DNA of 64,000 nucleotides from Clostridiales bacterium (GTDB lineage Bacteria > Bacillota > Clostridia > Oscillospirales > CAG-272), in assembly GCA_022800625.1 (NCBI GenBank), contig JAAWQR010000006.1, positions 17,200 through 81,199 on the forward strand, read 5' to 3'. Shown here one piece after another: positions 60,699-64,000 of the stretch. Made by a program: the position numbers and the translations under genes. The notes below the pieces were generated by a model. That model had not been told where the DNA came from, made no database searches, and was given only the letters and a program-made list of their open reading frames with translations. Within the stretch, counting starts at the first letter, position 1. Each line of letters begins with the position of its first letter.

Positions 60699-60731
60699 AA
60701 ATGACTCATCAAAAAGGATGGGTCATTTTTA
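60699..60731 (+). terminator. Terminator after tRNA-Arg
   Basis: AATGAC-TCATC pairs with GGATG-GGTCATT, then a T run. Confidence 0.75.
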
Positions 60732-60906
60732 GTTTCCTGAAAATAGAAGAAATTCGAACTCGCAGGATTTCGGCGAAAAGAAAAAATGTCGGCAGCATGT
60801 TTTCCACCGAAAGAGAGAGGAAGAAAACGGTGGTGCTTCCGAATATGGCATATGGCGCAATAATCACACAGGAATGTTGTTAAATTTAATTCTATAGAGA
60901 TAAAAT

Positions 60907-61455
60907 ATGAAACGAGAAATGATTGTAATTCCATATAACTACGATTGGAACAAGAGATACAGAAAGATACATTCGCTACTTTCGAGAATATTCAAAAACA
61001 TTGAAGTAGATATTCAACATTTTGGTTCAACTGCTGTTGAAGGCATGCCTGCAAAACCTATTATTGATGTTATGGTTATTGTAAAAAATATTTCGAAGGT
61101 TGATGAATATAATACAAAAATGATCTGCGCCGGTTATGTACCAAAAGGTGAGAATGGTGTAACCGGCAGAAGATATTTTCAAAAGTTTGCTTGCGATGGA
61201 ATCAATCATATTGAACATGTTCATTGTTATGAACAAGATAATCCCCATGTAATAGATGAATTGATGTTCCGCGATTACTTGAGAATTAACAAAGATGCCT
61301 TTGAAAAATACAAGAGAATCAAAATTGAAGCATCGGATAAATATAAATATTCACCTATTGAATACACCGAGTACAAATCACAGTGTATAACTGAAATTTT
61401 AGAGCGGGCAAGGGAATATTACAACGAGGGTTCAAATCCCTCATCCAAAATGTAA
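60907..61455 (+). CDS. GrpB-family (UPF0157) nucleotidyltransferase-fold protein
   Basis: 182 residues. IVIPYNYDWNKRYRKI, DIQHFGSTAVEGMPAKPIIDVMVIV (GS with D-x-D of the nucleotidyltransferase fold) and HIEHVHCYEQDNPHVIDELMFRDYLRIN are family signatures. Function is not established; some relatives are CoA-biosynthesis fusions. The last residues (NEGSNPSSKM) are encoded by a tRNA-like T-arm, so the normal end was probably replaced. A 60730-60906 stretch upstream shows no clear promoter, and the SD is weak. Lower G+C than its neighbours (many AAA, AAT, ATT codons) hints at transfer. Confidence 0.85.
   Translation: MKREMIVIPYNYDWNKRYRKIHSLLSRIFKNIEVDIQHFGSTAVEGMPAKPIIDVMVIVKNISKVDEYNTKMICAGYVPKGENGVTGRRYFQKFACDGINHIEHVHCYEQDNPHVIDELMFRDYLRINKDAFEKYKRIKIEASDKYKYSPIEYTEYKSQCITEILERAREYYNEGSNPSSKM
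61426..61449 (+). other. tRNA 3'-end remnant (T-arm) at the GrpB gene end
   Basis: GAGGG, loop TTCAAAT, CCCTC, then seven bases as an acceptor 3' strand would have. GGTTCAAATCC is the tRNA B-box consensus. No 5' half is present. It resembles the T-arm of tRNA-Arg (60666-60682) but differs at four positions, so it comes from another tRNA or has drifted. Confidence 0.5.
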
Positions 61456-61480
61456 AAAATATCTTTTTTATAGCCGCTTG

Positions 61481-61521
61481 AAAAGTAAGAGAACGCTGCT
61501 CCGCAGCGTTCTCTTACTTTT
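61481..61521 (+). terminator. Terminator after the GrpB gene
   Basis: A perfect 19-bp stem (AAAAGTAAGAGAACGCTGC and complement) with a TCC loop, followed by CCCTTTATTT. Confidence 0.8.
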
Positions 61522-61603
61522 CCCTTTATTTACTGATCTATTTCGGATTTAAAATATCGTACTGTATATCTCGGATCTGTCAAAAATCACAAAAGTTATA
61601 GTG

Positions 61604-61642
61604 AAAAAGCCGTCTCAGTTAACATTGCTGAAACGGCTTTTT
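61604..61642 (-). terminator. Terminator after nhaC
   Basis: AAAAAGCCGT-TCAG pairs with CTGA-ACGGCTTTTT; T run on both strands. Confidence 0.8.
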
Positions 61643-61661
61643 ATGTATAGATAATTTTATA

Positions 61662-63392
61662 TCAGTTTTTCTCTTTGGTTATATTTTTTATCACAAAGAG
61701 AGTTCCGATTGTAAGAAGTATGCTGATCGGAAGCGTAATATACCATGATTTAACGAATGCCGCGATGATGTAGGATACAAACGAAATTGCAGCTACGGTA
61801 AGCGCATACGGAATTTGAGTTGATACATGATTGATATGGTCGCACTCAGCTCCGGCTGATGACATGATAGTGGTATCCGATATAGGAGATATGTGGTCTC
61901 CGCATACAGCACCTGCAAGGCATGCAGAGATTCCTATATAAAGAAGCTCGCTTGAAGCAGGGAAGATATTTACTACGATCGGAATGAGAATACCGAATGT
62001 TCCCCAAGACGTTCCGGTTGAAAATGCAAGGAAGCATGCTACAAGGAATATGATAGCGGGTAGGAAGTATGAAAGCCCTGAGGCCGCGTTATCCATAAGC
62101 TCTTTAACAAATTCATCAGCACCGAGAAGACTTGTGATGTTTTTCAGCGTTGTAGCAAATGTGAGAATTGTTATAGCGGGAACCATAGCTTTAAAGCCGT
62201 TCGGCAGACATTCCATAGCATCTTTAAACGATATTGTTCGTCTGAGAATGAGATAGATTACAGCGAAAATAACTGCAACTATTCCTCCCCAAGGCAATCC
62301 TACTGTTGCGTCAGTTCCTGCAAATGCGTCAATGAATCCTACGCCATAACCGATTCCTCCGACGTAAACAAGGGCGTAAACGCAAATAATTATAAGAACG
62401 GCAATCGGGATTATAAGATCGATAAGTTTGCCTTTTTTCTTAGCGGTATTCTCTGAAGCATTGGCAGAGACAAATTCACCTGTGGTAAAAAGATCGCCGT
62501 TGTTTATAGCATTTAACTCATGCTTTTTCATCGGTCCGTAATCGAACTTCATTAAGATTATTCCGAGAATGAATACAAACGTTAGAAGTGAATAAAAGTT
62601 GTAAGGAATAGCTCTGATGAAAAGCTGAAGTCCGGAATATCCGGTTCCTGATGAAAATTCGGAAACTGCTGCCGCCCACGAAGAAATAGGAGCGATCATA
62701 CAAACAGGAGCAGCCGTTGCGTCAATAAGATAAGAAAGTTTTGCTCTCGAAATCTTATGCGAGTCTGTTACGGGTTTCATAACGCTTCCGACAGTTAAAC
62801 AGTTAAAATAGTCGTCAATGAAGATCAGTATACCGAGAATAAATGTTGCAAGCATAGCTCCGGCACGTGTTTTGATATGTGTTTCAGCCCATCTTCCAAA
62901 AGCTGCCGAAGCGCCGGTTTTATTTATAAGCGCTACAAGCATTCCGAGCAATACTAAGAAAATGAATATTCCCGCACAGCTTTGAAGAGCGCCTATCATG
63001 CCGTCATTTATTATTACGTCAAGAGTTCCTGTAATCTTAAAGCCTGATGTCATTAAAGCTCCTGCCAATATACCTACAAAAAGTGAAGAGTAAACTTCTT
63101 TTGTTATAAGGGCAAGAACTATAGCAATTACCGGAGGTAGAAGCGACAGGGGGGTTGCGTAAAATCGATTTTCACTCGGTGTTTCTTCTTCTGTTACTTC
63201 CTCAGGAGTTGTACTTGAATCCAAAAGAGCTATGTCGAGTTCATCAGTACTTTCAGTTACAGCGGACTCCGCAACATTATCGTCTGAAGGGACTGCAATG
63301 ACTACTGATGTCAGTGAGAATACCATGATTGTCGCGATTAACAGAAAAACAATCGGGGAACGCAGTTTTTGAAATAATCCTGTTTTTTTCAT
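61662..63392 (-). CDS. nhaC: NhaC-family Na+/H+ antiporter
   Basis: 576 residues. The first 75 are unusual: a hydrophobic N-terminal helix (IVFLLIATIMVFSLTSVVIAVP), like an uncleaved or cleavable signal, and an acidic Thr/Glu-rich stretch (TPEEVTEEETPSE). Then about 11-12 membrane helices with family segments FIDDYFNCLTVGSVMKPVTD, APVCMIAPISSWAA, ATTLKNITSLLG, FSTGTSWGTFGILIPI and GDHISPISDTTIMSSAGAECDH. It exchanges Na+ for H+ or a related dicarboxylate/amino acid pair. Probably regulated through the structured leader. Confidence 0.88.
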   Translation of the reverse strand: MKKTGLFQKLRSPIVFLLIATIMVFSLTSVVIAVPSDDNVAESAVTESTDELDIALLDSSTTPEEVTEEETPSENRFYATPLSLLPPVIAIVLALITKEVYSSLFVGILAGALMTSGFKITGTLDVIINDGMIGALQSCAGIFIFLVLLGMLVALINKTGASAAFGRWAETHIKTRAGAMLATFILGILIFIDDYFNCLTVGSVMKPVTDSHKISRAKLSYLIDATAAPVCMIAPISSWAAAVSEFSSGTGYSGLQLFIRAIPYNFYSLLTFVFILGIILMKFDYGPMKKHELNAINNGDLFTTGEFVSANASENTAKKKGKLIDLIIPIAVLIIICVYALVYVGGIGYGVGFIDAFAGTDATVGLPWGGIVAVIFAVIYLILRRTISFKDAMECLPNGFKAMVPAITILTFATTLKNITSLLGADEFVKELMDNAASGLSYFLPAIIFLVACFLAFSTGTSWGTFGILIPIVVNIFPASSELLYIGISACLAGAVCGDHISPISDTTIMSSAGAECDHINHVSTQIPYALTVAAISFVSYIIAAFVKSWYITLPISILLTIGTLFVIKNITKEKN

Positions 63393-63408
63393 ATACGTTA
63401 TCTTTCAT

Positions 63409-63475
63409 TTGCGGATTTAAATATGAGCCGCAAGTCCGAAAAAGTTAGATTTGCAGTAACACTGCATTTTTTCGG
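63409..63475 (-). promoter_or_regulatory. Structured leader of nhaC
   Basis: Two hairpins on the minus strand between promoter and ATG. The first (63436-63475) is CCGAAAAA/TTTTTCGG enclosing TGCAG/CTGCA. The second (63409-63433) is TTGCGG/CCGCAA and ends about 15 bases before the start codon, near the SD. A ligand-sensing role is possible but no known riboswitch motif is recognised. Confidence 0.45.
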
Positions 63476-63497
63476 GAAAATATATTATTCTTATACA

Positions 63498-63526
63498 ATT
63501 ATATCATAATTTGTTAAGGATTACAA
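63498..63526 (-). promoter_or_regulatory. Promoter of nhaC
   Basis: Minus strand TTGTAA, 17-bp spacer, TATAAT, leaving a leader of about 100 bases. Confidence 0.7.
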
Positions 63527-63697
63527 TACTGTAATTAAAAAAACAAACATAATTCTAATTTCTATAACATTAAGCGACATTTTATATACTTTCTGTCATC
63601 AAAAGCGTAAGTGTCGATACTTTGAATATAAACATATAATTATCATTGAGGATATTTTCCTCAGAACAAAGAAAAACGGAAGGATAGTTTAGTTTAT

Positions 63698-64000
63698 ATG
63701 GATAATAAAAATGACAACATGACGCCGCGCGACCGCATTGATCTTGAATTTCTCAGGAATATTTTGAAAGACAACGGTATGTGTGGATGTAATGACATTG
63801 ACGTTGGCAGAGGTGAGAATCGACAGGGCTGTGGCTGTGCAAAAAAGGAAAAAGAAAGAAGCTGCGGTTGTCGCGAGAGAAATGAAGAGAGACGTGGATG
63901 TGGCTGTGCAGAGAGAGAAAGAGAGAGAAACTGCGGCTGTCGTGAAAGAAATGAAGAGAGACGTGGATGCGGCTGTGCAGAGAGAGAAAGAGAGAGAAAC
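63698..64000 (+). CDS. Cys-Gly-Cys repeat protein (cut by window edge)
   Basis: Open from ATG 63698 to the window end (101 codons), so it is missing from the ORF track. The N-terminus MDNKNDNMTPRDRIDLEFLRNIL is followed by CGC motifs spaced 11-13 residues apart and separated by Arg/Glu-rich linkers. From residue 56 a 23-residue unit (CGCRERNEERRGCGCAERERERN) occurs at least twice and runs off the edge. The composition (Cys, Gly, Arg, Glu) suggests metal binding or a spore-coat-like, disulfide-rich structural protein. I cannot place it in a family. The SD (GGAAGGA) is distant. Confidence 0.7.
   Translation, partial: MDNKNDNMTPRDRIDLEFLRNILKDNGMCGCNDIDVGRGENRQGCGCAKKEKERSCGCRERNEERRGCGCAERERERNCGCRERNEERRGCGCAERERERN
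63863..64000 (+). repeat. 69-bp tandem repeat, two full copies
   Basis: Copies at 63863-63931 and 63932-64000 differ at only a few, mostly silent, positions, so the unit is recent and under coding constraint. More copies may follow beyond the window. Confidence 0.85.

Noticed and set aside
60623-60934. Minus-strand ORF of 103 codons over tRNA-Arg
   Set aside because: The GVEPTTIGIGIRYSI part is the antisense translation of the tRNA gene, a well-known false ORF.
60666-61449. tRNA-Arg T-arm and the T-arm at 61426 as attL/attR of an integrated element
   Set aside because: The two T-arms differ at several positions and no integrase lies between them, so a direct att pair is not supported; only the remnant itself is reported.
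1-64000. CRISPR array, prophage or insertion sequence
   Set aside because: No regularly spaced direct repeats, no integrase, terminase, capsid or transposase genes were found on either strand.

Overview
This 64 kb window looks like chromosome from an anaerobic, spore-forming Clostridia member, probably a gut Oscillospiraceae/Ruminococcaceae-type lineage (inference). Supporting evidence: Gram-positive gene content with strong Shine-Dalgarno (SD) sites and sigma-A promoters; sporulation genes (spoVT, cwlD, ricT, a GerA/SpoVAF-type germination protein); anaerobe markers (glycyl radical enzyme plus activase, rubrerythrin, FeoAB, 2[4Fe-4S] ferredoxin); and S-layer-homology domains. I see no prophage, CRISPR array or intact insertion sequence. 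Strand use is mixed and operons are short.

Layout. 1-0.5 kb: thiamine locus on the minus strand (promoter, TPP riboswitch, terminator, thiS, partial thiF). 0.8-4.8 kb: a sigma factor fused to a novel C-terminal domain, rubrerythrin, a DapB-like dehydrogenase and a lipoprotein. 5-9.3 kb: feoAB, tRNA-Val, a decayed copy of the tRNA-Arg promoter and 5' half, a small TPR membrane protein and an SGNH hydrolase missing its nucleophile block. 9.4-11.4 kb: rpsB-tsf. 11.4-16.7 kb: acetyltransferase, ECF sigma/anti-sigma pair, ogt, flavodoxin-fold oxidoreductase, a cluster of small hairpins and a metallophosphoesterase. 16.9-22.9 kb: purB-purA, cwlD-radA and a second acetyltransferase. 23-27 kb: YxeA-like protein, a secreted transglutaminase-SLH protein and a broken methylthiotransferase. 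27-30.3 kb: glycyl radical enzyme and activase. 30.4-38.4 kb: spoVT, rplS, a DUF4430-like lipoprotein, a heterodimeric ABC exporter, holB-ricT and ferredoxin. 38.5-45.5 kb: housekeeping run (trmN6, rsmI, nagA, metG, HIT protein, tatD). 45.6-56.8 kb: two-component system, THUMP methyltransferase, GerA-type protein, pcrA, rodA, TetR regulator and a PutP-type symporter. 57-60.4 kb: one ORF joining a glycoside-hydrolase-like protein to MtaB. 60.6-64 kb: tRNA-Arg, GrpB-family protein ending in a tRNA-like T-arm, NhaC antiporter with a structured leader, and a truncated Cys-Gly-Cys repeat protein at the right edge.

How genes work together. Thiamine synthesis is controlled by TPP through transcription termination. 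The activase supplies the radical to its glycyl radical enzyme. FeoAB and rubrerythrin fit iron use and peroxide defence in an anaerobe. The two ABC half-transporters form an asymmetric heterodimer, judged by complementary degenerate ATPase motifs. The TetR gene and a palindrome just after the putP promoter suggest a local regulatory circuit.

Most unusual items: the glycosidase-like/MtaB fusion, the glycyl radical enzyme with uncommon active-site motifs, the sigma factor with a C-terminal extension carrying its own internal SD, the Cys-Gly-Cys repeat protein, the nucleophile-less SGNH protein, and two tRNA-derived fragments. All functional calls come from reading motifs and recalling families; no database search was run.
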